A stretch of 64,000 nt of DNA from Chryseobacterium jejuense. Its GTDB lineage: Bacteria > Bacteroidota > Bacteroidia > Flavobacteriales > Weeksellaceae. The translations under genes and the position numbers were made by a program. Positions 9,042 to 17,448 of this stretch are shown here, in pieces. The stretch spans positions 682,001 to 746,000 of the forward strand of contig NZ_JAGIPR010000001.1 in NCBI RefSeq assembly GCF_017877355.1. The letters run 5' to 3'. Numbering within the stretch: the stretch's first letter is position 1; each line of letters opens with the position of its first letter. Below the pieces are notes generated by a model that was not told the DNA's origin, did no database searches, and was given only the letters and a program-made list of their open reading frames with translations.

Positions 9042-10079
9042 CTATTTAATAAACTCTGTCTTGAAGACTTCGTCATAATTGTGGACACAGTTGTTAACAA
9101 ACCCCTGTTCGGCCATCCATTTATCACTGTATACCTTAGTGATATATCTTGAACCGTGGTCAGGATATATTAAAACAACCACATCATTTTCAGTTAATTC
9201 GTGAGAATTAGCATATTGTATCAGTCCCTGCGTGACAGCTCCAGTAGTATAACCTCCCATAATAGCTTCCTTCAAAGCAATCTCACGGGTTCTGTAGGCA
9301 GCCATTTCATCATTTACCCTTACAAATTCATCTACCTTATCAAAAAGAAGAGCGGAAGGGATTAAATTTTTTCCCATTCCCTCAATCTGATAAGGGTGTA
9401 CATCTTCCTTGTGAATCTCACCTGTCTCGTGATAGCTTTTTAATATAGAACCATCTGCATCCACCCCGATAATTTTAATATTCGGGTTTTTCTCCTTCAA
9501 AAACTTAGCTGAACCAGATAACGTACCTCCTGTTCCGGTGCAGGCAAAAAGGTGAGTGATCTTACCTTTTGTCTGTTCCCAGATTTCAGGACCGGTGGTC
9601 TGGTAGTGGGCATCAATATTCAGTTCATTAAAGTACTGATTGATGTAAATAGAATTGGGAGTTTCCAAAGCGATTCTTTTCGCTACTTCATAATAAGATC
9701 TTGGATCATCCGCCGCTACATTGGCAGGACATATATAAACAGTAGCTCCTAAAGCCTTTAGATAAGCGATCTTTTCAGGCTTCGTTTTGTCGCTTACTGC
9801 GAGAATACATTTATATCCCTTAATGATACATACCATTGCAATAGAAAACCCAGTGTTTCCAGAAGTAGTTTCTACAACTACGGAATCTTCTTTCAATAAG
9901 CCTCTCTCCTCTGCGTTCTCTATAATATGAAGTGCGATTCGGTCTTTGGTGGAATGTCCAGGATTATATGATTCTAACTTGGCATAAACGGTTGCTGGAA
10001 TATCTTTTGTAACAGTATTTAGCTTCACCATAGGAGTATGTCCTATTAGGCCAAGAATATTATCGTAAACATTACTCAT
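9042..10079 (-). CDS. Cysteine-synthase-family PLP enzyme, probable cysteate synthase (345 aa)
   Basis: A fold-type II PLP beta-replacement enzyme. It has NPGHSTKDRIALHI with the PLP lysine at K45, the substrate loop TTSGNTGFSIA, and the phosphate-binding glycine loop TGTGGTLSGSAKFL. Ordinary cysteine synthase A has a differently composed loop (TSGNTGIGLA) and a conserved C-terminus; this protein diverges at both and is slightly longer, ending VNNCVHNYDEVF. Next to the oxoamine synthase it is best read as the enzyme making L-cysteate, the head-group donor for capnine-type sulfonolipids reported in Chryseobacterium relatives. A cystathionine beta-synthase-like role cannot be excluded from sequence alone. 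Confidence 0.7.
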   Translation of the reverse strand: MSNVYDNILGLIGHTPMVKLNTVTKDIPATVYAKLESYNPGHSTKDRIALHIIENAEERGLLKEDSVVVETTSGNTGFSIAMVCIIKGYKCILAVSDKTKPEKIAYLKALGATVYICPANVAADDPRSYYEVAKRIALETPNSIYINQYFNELNIDAHYQTTGPEIWEQTKGKITHLFACTGTGGTLSGSAKFLKEKNPNIKIIGVDADGSILKSYHETGEIHKEDVHPYQIEGMGKNLIPSALLFDKVDEFVRVNDEMAAYRTREIALKEAIMGGYTTGAVTQGLIQYANSHELTENDVVVLIYPDHGSRYITKVYSDKWMAEQGFVNNCVHNYDEVFKTEFIK

Positions 10080-10109
10080 TATTTGTTATTTTCAATAAAA
10101 ATCTGACTG

Positions 10110-10117
10110 CAAAAATA
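10110..10117 (-). promoter_or_regulatory. -7 element of the cysteate-synthase-like gene
   Basis: On the minus strand TATTTTTG matches TAnnTTTG and lies 30 nt before the ATG at 10079. No clear TTG is seen at the usual -33 spacing. Confidence 0.45.
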
Positions 10118-10301
10118 CAAAAAAATAAATAATTACTAAACTTTTGTTTGATTTCTAGGGCTTAGTTCCGTAAAAAAATATTTTCCTGTTTACAGTATTA
10201 GCACGAGTTTAATCGCAAATTTTGCGCCAAATTTTTAAATTTTGTTAAAAACAATATAAAATAATATAAAAGCCTTATTTTCGCATAATTGATTTAATAC
10301 T

Positions 10302-13300
10302 ATGAAAAATTGGACTTTTAGGCAATGGAACACCGTTTTAGGATGGGTGATTTTCGTCATTGCGTTTTTCACGTACTTGTCCACCATAGAACCCAATTTC
10401 AGTTTTTGGGATTGTGGCGAGTACATTTCTTCTGCAGTAAAACTTGAAGTAACGCATGCTCCCGGAGCAGCTTTATTCCAGATTGTGGGCGCCGTGGCGG
10501 CCATGTTTGCATTAGGGAAAGGCGAAAATTACTCCATCGTAATTAACGCGATGTCTGCATTGTTCAGCGCGCTGACTATTTTATTTTTGTTTTGGACGAT
10601 CACTCATTTTGTGAGAAGATTGCTGAACAAAGATTTTGAAGAAATTACAAAACATCAGGAAATCTCTATTTTATTTGCCGGAGCGGTAGGAGCATTGTGT
10701 TTCACTTTCTCAGATACGTTCTGGTTCTCAGCAGTAGAAGGAGAGGTTTATTCAATGGCTTCTATGTTTATCGCGCTTTTGGTCTGGTTGATTACGAAAT
10801 GGGAAAATGAGTATCAGGCAGCAGACAGTGAGAGATGGATTATTCTTATTTTCTTCGTTTTAGGACTTTCTGTTGGGGTACACATGATGTGTATGCTGGC
10901 AACTCCTATGGTATGTCTTGTATATTATGCAAGAAACTATAAGTTTACCTGGAAAAACTTTATCTGGGCAAATCTTATTACGCTGTTAATTCTAAGTTTG
11001 GTCTTCAAAATTATCTTCCCGCTAATTATGACGATGTTCGGAAGATTGGAGATTTTCTTTGTAAACGGTCTTGGACTTCCTTTCCACTCCGGAACAATTG
11101 CGGCCTTTATTTTGATGGTTGCAATTAGTTATTTCTTAATCAAATATGCCAGAAAAACGAAAAAGAATCTGTATCAGACGATTGCTTTATCTGCAGTATA
11201 TATGATTATCGGATTCTCTTGCTGGATGGTAATTCCAATCAGAGCGAATGCAAATCCACCAATGAACCTTAACGATCCGGATACGGCAATTGGTATGTTG
11301 GATTATTATAACAGAGAACAGTATGGTGACTGGCCAACTATTTACGGACAAAACTATACGGCTTTCCTTGATGCAAATGGGATTGAAAAGAATGAAGACG
11401 GAAGTTTTAAGACAAAGAAAACCGGAGAAATTTATGAAAAAGATGAGAAAACGAACACCTACAGAAAGACTGGTGACCGATTCAATTATGTTTTCAATAA
11501 ATCTCAGGTAAGCTTAATGCCAAGAATGTTTAATGAGGATAAGGACGTCATGTCTAACTATATTTCAATGTATGGGGCTCCTGATTTTACATTCAATTAT
11601 GCGAATGAAGATGTTGCAGATAACCCTCAGGCTAAACAAATTTTTGATGAACTGAGAGCCAAATATGATGATAAATCTATTACGGCTGCAGATTATTTAA
11701 AGGTAAAACCTTATAACCTTATTAATGTTCAGAAGCCTTCGTTACTTCAGAATATGGATTATTTCATCTCCTTCCAGAATGGATATTACTTCGTAAGATA
11801 CCTGTTATGGAACTATGTGGGAAGACAGAATGATCTTGAAGGAAACATGGAAAGCACAAAAGGAAACTGGATTTCCGGAATTCCTTTTATTGATAATGTA
11901 AATGTAGGAAATCAGGATAAAATGCCTGCTAAATTTAAGAATGAAAGTACAGTAGCGTTCTTCTTCCTGCCATTAATTTTAGGATTAATCGGGTTCTTTT
12001 TTCAACTGAACAGAGATTTTGGAAGATTCTATGCTTTATTATCTTTATTCATTATTACAAGTGTTGGAATTGTTTTCTATACAGGAGTAAAACCTTTTGA
12101 ACCAAGAGAAAGAGATTATGCAATGGTAGGTTCATTCTATGCATTTGCGATCTGGATCGGTTTGGGAGCGGGAGCTATTTTATGGTTTGTGCAGTCTAAA
12201 ATCAAGTCTAATGGTGCTAACATTGCATTAGGAGTTGTGTTGCTAGGAGTTCCTTTCATGATGGGCTTTCAGAACTATAATGTACACAACAGAAGCAACA
12301 GATATACAGCTTATGATTATGCATATTCCGTATTAAAATCATTACCAAAGAACGATATTTTATTCGTGTATGGTGATAATGATACTTATCCGGTTTGGGC
12401 AATCCAGGAAACAGAAAGATTCAGAGATGATGTAAAAGTAGTTAACTTTACGCTGGCTTCAACACCTTGGAATCTTGACCAGATAAAAAGAAGAACTTAC
12501 AATGCAATGGGACTTCCAAGTGAATTGACTCATGATGATTACAGAGACGGAGTAAACGACCAGATCTATATGATGAAGAAGGAAGATTGGGAAGGAGTTT
12601 TCAATATGTTGAAAGAACAGGGAGTTCCGGATACAGAATTCAAGGACTTCAGAAAGTACCTTACACAGGATTCTTTAACCCTGAAAGATGCGATTAAGTT
12701 TATCAAATTCAAATCTCCTGAAAAAGATCAGTTACTGAAAATGTACTTCGGAGAAGAGAAATATGAAAAGTATAATATTCTTCCGGTGAACAAATTTATT
12801 CTTCCTGTAAATAAAGAAAATGCTTTAAAAGCAGGAATTATCAATCAGGAAGATCTTCCGGATGTAGCCAATCAGATCATGATTACTTACAAAGGAAATA
12901 CTTTATATAAAAACAACCTGATCTTAATGGATTTATTGGCGAACTTCGATTGGAAACGTCCGATTAACTTCTCTTCAGGGGGTATTTATGACAGTGAAAA
13001 TATTTTCTACCTTAATGATTATCTTCAGTTTGACGGATTCAGCTACAGATTAATTCCAATCCAGACTTTACCGTCAGCAGATGGAGATATGGGAAGAGTA
13101 GATGCCAACAATCTTTATAATGTTGTGAAAAACTTCAGATGGGGGAACTTTAAAGATTTGAGCGCTCACTTTGATGAAACAGCAACTTCCAATATTATCA
13201 GCTACAGAATGTCAGCAAGCAGAGCAGCTTCAGCATTGGCATTAAAAGGGCAGAAAGCAAAAGCATTAGAAATCCTGGATCTTGCAGCAAAAGAAATTCC

Positions 13301-13790
13301 TGCTGAAAAATACAATGATCCACGTTCATTAAGCTCAATTGTAACCGGATATATCATCGCAGGACAGGAACAAAAAGGATTGCAATTGGCAGAAGTACTT
13401 AAAAAAGGAATCTTTGACGAGTATGACTATTACTTAAGTCTTTCTAAAGCGGAGCAAAGCTACGTGAGAAGACAGATGAGAACAAAACCAATGGAATATT
13501 CTCTTGTAGTAGCAGCGGTTACAGATGCTTATATGAAGATTGGACAAAAAGAAAAAGCATATGCTTATCTGGTAAAATCCATTGAGCCGATTGATAAAAA
13601 ATTCAATGCTTTTGTGAAGGAACTTCAGCAGATGGGTAAAGAAAAAGCAATGAAACAATCTGAGGATGTTCAAACAATCACTCCATTCTACCAATATTTA
13701 TTTGATGTAATGGAACCTTTTGACTCAACTTATTCCAAGGAAAAAGAAAATCAGATTACTTCAGCAATCATCAAAGTAACAACACAATAA
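10302..13790 (+). CDS. DUF2723 multi-pass membrane protein (1162 aa), probable GT-C-type glycosyltransferase
   Basis: It starts with a membrane segment (WVIFVIAFFTYLSTI) and the family signature FWDCGEYISSAVKLEVTHAP, with the acidic D/E pair in the first periplasmic loop expected of GT-C enzymes. About 12 hydrophobic segments lie in the first 280 residues and again around 550-660 (FFFLPLILGLIGFFF, VGSFYAFAIWIGLGAG). The C-terminal 350 residues are soluble and contain a conserved YGDNDTYPVWAIQE segment. DUF2723 proteins are near universal in Bacteroidota; a role in glycosylating surface or secreted proteins is inferred. The gene is monocistronic, with a strong terminator after it. Confidence 0.88.
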   Translation: MKNWTFRQWNTVLGWVIFVIAFFTYLSTIEPNFSFWDCGEYISSAVKLEVTHAPGAALFQIVGAVAAMFALGKGENYSIVINAMSALFSALTILFLFWTITHFVRRLLNKDFEEITKHQEISILFAGAVGALCFTFSDTFWFSAVEGEVYSMASMFIALLVWLITKWENEYQAADSERWIILIFFVLGLSVGVHMMCMLATPMVCLVYYARNYKFTWKNFIWANLITLLILSLVFKIIFPLIMTMFGRLEIFFVNGLGLPFHSGTIAAFILMVAISYFLIKYARKTKKNLYQTIALSAVYMIIGFSCWMVIPIRANANPPMNLNDPDTAIGMLDYYNREQYGDWPTIYGQNYTAFLDANGIEKNEDGSFKTKKTGEIYEKDEKTNTYRKTGDRFNYVFNKSQVSLMPRMFNEDKDVMSNYISMYGAPDFTFNYANEDVADNPQAKQIFDELRAKYDDKSITAADYLKVKPYNLINVQKPSLLQNMDYFISFQNGYYFVRYLLWNYVGRQNDLEGNMESTKGNWISGIPFIDNVNVGNQDKMPAKFKNESTVAFFFLPLILGLIGFFFQLNRDFGRFYALLSLFIITSVGIVFYTGVKPFEPRERDYAMVGSFYAFAIWIGLGAGAILWFVQSKIKSNGANIALGVVLLGVPFMMGFQNYNVHNRSNRYTAYDYAYSVLKSLPKNDILFVYGDNDTYPVWAIQETERFRDDVKVVNFTLASTPWNLDQIKRRTYNAMGLPSELTHDDYRDGVNDQIYMMKKEDWEGVFNMLKEQGVPDTEFKDFRKYLTQDSLTLKDAIKFIKFKSPEKDQLLKMYFGEEKYEKYNILPVNKFILPVNKENALKAGIINQEDLPDVANQIMITYKGNTLYKNNLILMDLLANFDWKRPINFSSGGIYDSENIFYLNDYLQFDGFSYRLIPIQTLPSADGDMGRVDANNLYNVVKNFRWGNFKDLSAHFDETATSNIISYRMSASRAASALALKGQKAKALEILDLAAKEIPAEKYNDPRSLSSIVTGYIIAGQEQKGLQLAEVLKKGIFDEYDYYLSLSKAEQSYVRRQMRTKPMEYSLVVAAVTDAYMKIGQKEKAYAYLVKSIEPIDKKFNAFVKELQQMGKEKAMKQSEDVQTITPFYQYLFDVMEPFDSTYSKEKENQITSAIIKVTTQ

Positions 13791-13800
13791 AACATTTTTA

Positions 13801-13827
13801 AAAACGGAACTTCGGTTCCGTTTTTTT
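13801..13827 (+). terminator. Terminator with UUCG tetraloop
   Basis: AAAACGGAAC (13801-13810), loop TTCG, GTTCCGTTTT (13815-13824), then more T. A textbook intrinsic terminator 11 bp after the DUF2723 stop. Confidence 0.92.
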
Positions 13828-13831
13828 GTTA

Positions 13832-13862
13832 TTGGCAATCCTGAATTTTAAGATTATATTTG
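13832..13862 (+). promoter_or_regulatory. Bacteroidota-type promoter of the 13881 gene
   Basis: TTG at 13832-13834, a 20-bp spacer, then TATATTTG at 13855-13862. This matches the TTG / TAnnTTTG consensus with optimal spacing, 18 nt before the ATG. Confidence 0.7.
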
Positions 13863-13880
13863 TGGAACTAAAAATGCATA

Positions 13881-15368
13881 ATGGCAGAAACACAGAATAG
13901 CAGGTTCCCAATCTACGCCGTAATCGTTACGGTAGTTTTTAAACTTCTTTTTTTATTGACGCATTACATTCAGGAAGATGCTTTTATCACCTGGAGGGTG
14001 GCCCAGAATTTACTGGACTACGGAGTAATTGGTTTCAATGGAGATACTAAAATTTCTGCTTCTACCACTCATTTGTATGTTTTTGTGTCCTATATTTTCA
14101 ACTTTATTTTTGGTAAAGAATATTTTATAGAACCTCTTTTGATTTTTAATTCCATTCTGTTTACAATAGGAACATTATTCTTATCACATTTGGTTCTTAA
14201 AAATCCTTGGCATAAGGCCATTTTCATTTTTTTAATCGGAATTTTACCCCCGGCTATTAAGATTTCAATCCTTGGAATGGAGTATGGAATCCTGTTTTTT
14301 CTTGAAATGGTCTTGTTATATTATGGTTTCAATAAAGGGAAAAAATGGGTGTTGACGCTTCTTCCAATCCTGATTATGTTTACAAGGGTTGATACTGTTA
14401 TCTTCCTTGGAGTAGTATTTCTTGTTGACCTTTTCTGGAGCAGAAAAATCAGATGGAACTATATTTTTGGCGGAATTCTAGGGGCTTTATCTACTGTTGC
14501 TTTTAACTGGTTCTATTTTGGAGAAGTAGTGAATAACACCATTACAGCAAAAAAATTACTTTACGAACAACAATTTACTTTCGGAGAACACCTTGACTAT
14601 TTTCTGATTAGCTTTGGGAATTTCTGGGGAATGCTAAAGGTTCCGGGAGCTTTCAATCCTATCACGGTTATTGTTCTTATTTTTGAATTACTTTGCTTTA
14701 TTTACCTTATCCGACAAAGAGAAAAGAGAAATTATTTCCTGTGGATGATCTTTATTTTCGGATGGGTAAAGCAGATTATTTTTATCTCTCAAAAAAGCTT
14801 ATTCGACTGGTACTACTGGGTACCGCAACTTTTGCTTTTTGTTCCGGTTCTTATTTTTATATTAGAGCAGAAAGAGAGAAGAAACTTATGGTTATCACTG
14901 CTTATTGTATTTTATATTGTTCCGATGCTAGCTTTCCAAACCATTCATTCTATAGCAACCGGAAATGGAGAATGGAATTATAGAAGAACAATCGGTACAT
15001 TTCTGAACCAATATGAGAAAGATAAAAATCAGTGGATTTTATTGGAGCCTGCGGGGTATGTGCCTTATTTTTCGGGATTAAAAACCATTGATGAAGTTGG
15101 GTTGGTAGACAAACAGATTCAGGAAGAAATCAAAAAAGATAAAACAGATTATTGGATCAACACGGTTAAAAACAGAAAACCAAAATACTTGCTTTCATAT
15201 CAGAATTTATACGAAGGTAAAAATGCAGCATATTATCAAGCCCACTATAAATTATTGAAGGAATTCAGAGTAAAAGATCACCTGAAAAGTGATCATAAAA
15301 TACTGGAAAAGATCTACAATCTGAAACCTTCCGGAACAGACTATAACTTATATATCAGAGTAGATTAA
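13881..15368 (+). CDS. GT-C-like polytopic membrane protein, probable glycosyltransferase (495 aa)
   Basis: Roughly 10 to 11 transmembrane segments span residues 12-345. The first loop contains YIQEDAFITWRVAQNLLDYG followed by SASTTHLYVF. The acidic residue pair and the DAFI-R-NL pattern resemble the first-loop motif of AftB-like or GT-39-like lipid-linked sugar transferases. The C-terminal 130 residues form a soluble periplasmic domain. The substrate is unknown. It follows the DUF2723 gene, which is also GT-C-like, but has its own promoter and is separated by a terminator. Confidence 0.7.
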   Translation: MAETQNSRFPIYAVIVTVVFKLLFLLTHYIQEDAFITWRVAQNLLDYGVIGFNGDTKISASTTHLYVFVSYIFNFIFGKEYFIEPLLIFNSILFTIGTLFLSHLVLKNPWHKAIFIFLIGILPPAIKISILGMEYGILFFLEMVLLYYGFNKGKKWVLTLLPILIMFTRVDTVIFLGVVFLVDLFWSRKIRWNYIFGGILGALSTVAFNWFYFGEVVNNTITAKKLLYEQQFTFGEHLDYFLISFGNFWGMLKVPGAFNPITVIVLIFELLCFIYLIRQREKRNYFLWMIFIFGWVKQIIFISQKSLFDWYYWVPQLLLFVPVLIFILEQKERRNLWLSLLIVFYIVPMLAFQTIHSIATGNGEWNYRRTIGTFLNQYEKDKNQWILLEPAGYVPYFSGLKTIDEVGLVDKQIQEEIKKDKTDYWINTVKNRKPKYLLSYQNLYEGKNAAYYQAHYKLLKEFRVKDHLKSDHKILEKIYNLKPSGTDYNLYIRVD

Positions 15369-15446
15369 AATAGTTTGAAAGTATAATTTCGAGCTTTTAA
15401 ACTTGGCCTCATGCAACTTATTGTCTAAAACCTAATACCTAAACTT

Positions 15447-15974
15447 ATGAAATATTGTGCTTTTCTCCGCGGTGTCAATGTAAAAGGAACCAATATGAAA
15501 ATGGCAGATGTCTGTCAGGTTTTCAAGGATGCAGGAATGAAAGATGTAGTTTCTATATTAGCTTCCGGAAATATTGTGTTTTCTTCTGACAAAAATGCTG
15601 TTGAATTAAAAATAATTCTTGAAAAAGCAATGTCAGAGCATTTTTCCTATGAAGCTTTCCTGTTTATAAAATCTCATGAAGAAACAGAGGCTTTCTGGAA
15701 CAGTGTTCCTTTTGAAAAAAATGAGGACCTTCATATTTATGGTTTTGTCGGAATGTCGGGCGTAGAAAATGTTTTGATGAAAGAGTTTGAAAAAGCTGCT
15801 CAGGCGGAAAATGAAAAAGCAGAAATCGTCAATGATATATTTTATTGGCAGGTTCCCAAGGGAAATACATTAGATTCCAACTTTGGAAAAGTTTTAGGAA
15901 AGAAAAGCCTGAAGGATCAAATGACCAGTAGAAATATCAATACCTTTGAGAAGATACTGAAAAAGATGGAGTAG
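15447..15974 (+). CDS. DUF1697 family protein (175 aa)
   Basis: It opens with YCAFLRGVNVKGTNMKMADV and contains SILASGNIVFSS, both diagnostic of DUF1697. The length is normal. There is no signal peptide, so it is cytoplasmic. The biochemical function of the family is unknown. The hairpin at 16009-16025 probably ends its transcript. Confidence 0.9.
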   Translation: MKYCAFLRGVNVKGTNMKMADVCQVFKDAGMKDVVSILASGNIVFSSDKNAVELKIILEKAMSEHFSYEAFLFIKSHEETEAFWNSVPFEKNEDLHIYGFVGMSGVENVLMKEFEKAAQAENEKAEIVNDIFYWQVPKGNTLDSNFGKVLGKKSLKDQMTSRNINTFEKILKKME

Positions 15975-16008
15975 TTTTTATCTCCAATATAATAAGAAAA
16001 TCCAATAG

Positions 16009-16061
16009 GAACGGGTTTAGTCCGTTTTTTGTTTTATAACAATTGCCTTGGCTTTAGCCAA
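16009..16061. repeat. Double-hairpin intergenic element
   Basis: Two small hairpins lie close together: AACGGG...TCCGTT with a T-run after it (about 16010-16027), and TTGGCT/AGCCAA (16048-16053 and 16056-16061). The pair resembles an intergenic repeat I associate with Chryseobacterium genomes. The first hairpin can also act as a terminator for the DUF1697 gene. Confidence 0.5.
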
Positions 16062-16444
16062 AACCTATGAGAAAATCTCTGAAAATTATCATTATTGTAG
16101 ATTTTTCAGATTTTTTTTATTGACCACATCGAATCTCTGATTCTGCAGGAATCTAAACCTTCATATTTAAAATAACTATACGGAGATTCTTCCTTCGTCA
16201 GAATGACAAACTGGATGGATAAAAATACTTGGAGAATTTATTGTTTTTTATTCTTACAGGTTTAAAAAAATATCCGCAATTTTTGTCATTCCGCCAGGAA
16301 TATAGCTTTAAACGTTAATCAACAGTGTTTAGATCAAATTAAGTGTTGAAAAATATGAGAAAATTTTAGCATTGAATTACCATCTGAAATTTTAATTAAA
16401 ACTTAATCCGAAAAATACATCTGCTTAAAATATCGTCATTACCT
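16062..16444. other. Non-coding stretch with degenerate dispersed repeats
   Basis: No ORF of gene quality is seen here. A segment at about 16184-16210 (GATTCTTCCTTCGTCAGAA, then TGACAAA) matches, in inverse orientation, TTTGTCATCCTGA at 27273-27285, and a related TTTTTGTCATTCC lies near 16280-16292. These look like pieces of a dispersed element. The remainder is AT-rich without visible structure. Confidence 0.55.
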
Positions 16445-16506
16445 TCTATCATCTATCATCTATCATCTATCATCTATCATCTATCATCTATCATCTATCA
16501 TCTATT
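16445..16506. repeat. 7-bp tandem repeat (TCTATCA, about 8.9 copies)
   Basis: TCTATCA repeats head to tail for 62 bp with the last unit ending in TCTATT. It lies 90 bp before the kdsA start codon, in the leader or promoter region. The 7-bp period would change promoter spacing or leader length if copy number slips. Confidence 0.93.
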
Positions 16507-16595
16507 ATATCCAACCATCTTAAACTCTCTTTCCAAATAATTTCCAAGTCTGAAACTTTCTCAGTATTTTTACTGAACTTTTTAATTACAACAAA

Positions 16596-17405
16596 ATGAT
16601 TCAGTATTTAGATAATATTCAGCACAAAGATTCAAAGAACTTTTTCCTTATTGCAGGACCTTGTATTATTGAAGGGGAAGATATGGCACTTAGAATTGCT
16701 GAAAAAGTAATCAACATTACAGACAAGTATAATATTCCTTATATTTTTAAAGGGAGTTTCAAAAAGGCTAACAGAAGCCGTGTAGACTCTTTCACAACCA
16801 TTGGAGAAGAGAAATCTCTTGAAATTCTTAAAAAAGTAGGAGAGACCTTCAACATTCCTACCACTACGGATATTCACGAAAATGAGCATGCTGCATTAGC
16901 GGCGCAATATGTGGATGTTCTTCAGATCCCTGCATTCCTTGTACGTCAAACAGACTTATTGGTGGCTGCTGCAAAAACAGGAAAATGTGTGTCTTTGAAA
17001 AAAGGACAGTTTCTTTCACCGGAATCGATGAAATTTGCGGTTCAGAAAATTACAGATTCTGATAACCAGAAAGTAGCGATTATTGAAAGAGGAAATTCTT
17101 TCGGATATACAGATCTGATCGTAGATTACAGAGGAATTCCTACCATGAGAGAATATGCGCCTGTAATTCTGGATGTTACGCATTCATTACAACAGCCTAA
17201 CCAAAGCTCGGGAGTAACAGGAGGAAGGCCGGATCTTATTGAAACCATTGCCAAAGCAGGAATTGCAGTAGGAGCAGACGGAATTTTCATTGAAACACAT
17301 CCAACTCCGGAAACAGCATTATCTGATGGTGCCAATATGTTAAGACTGGATTTATTAGAAGATTTATTACAAAAATTGACAAGAATTAGAGAATCAATTT
17401 TGTAA
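16596..17405 (+). CDS. kdsA: 3-deoxy-8-phosphooctulonate synthase (KdsA)
   Basis: It condenses phosphoenolpyruvate and arabinose 5-phosphate to KDO-8-phosphate for the lipid A inner core, in the cytoplasm. Clear marks are LIAGPCIIEG near the N-terminus, FKGSFKKANRSR, PTTTDIHE, VSLKKGQFLSPE and the C-terminal GADGIFIETHPTPETALSDG. The N-terminal cysteine of GPC and the metal-ligand regions are present. The 269-residue length is normal. It is followed after 43 bp by a TonB receptor gene, perhaps co-transcribed. The leader carries a 7-bp tandem repeat. Confidence 0.96.
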   Translation: MIQYLDNIQHKDSKNFFLIAGPCIIEGEDMALRIAEKVINITDKYNIPYIFKGSFKKANRSRVDSFTTIGEEKSLEILKKVGETFNIPTTTDIHENEHAALAAQYVDVLQIPAFLVRQTDLLVAAAKTGKCVSLKKGQFLSPESMKFAVQKITDSDNQKVAIIERGNSFGYTDLIVDYRGIPTMREYAPVILDVTHSLQQPNQSSGVTGGRPDLIETIAKAGIAVGADGIFIETHPTPETALSDGANMLRLDLLEDLLQKLTRIRESIL

Positions 17406-17448
17406 TTGTTAAAAAAACATTAATTTTAGAAATTCTAAAATATTTCTT

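Noticed and set aside
16445..16506. Possible CRISPR array
   Set aside because: The units are 7 bp with no spacers, so it is a simple tandem repeat.
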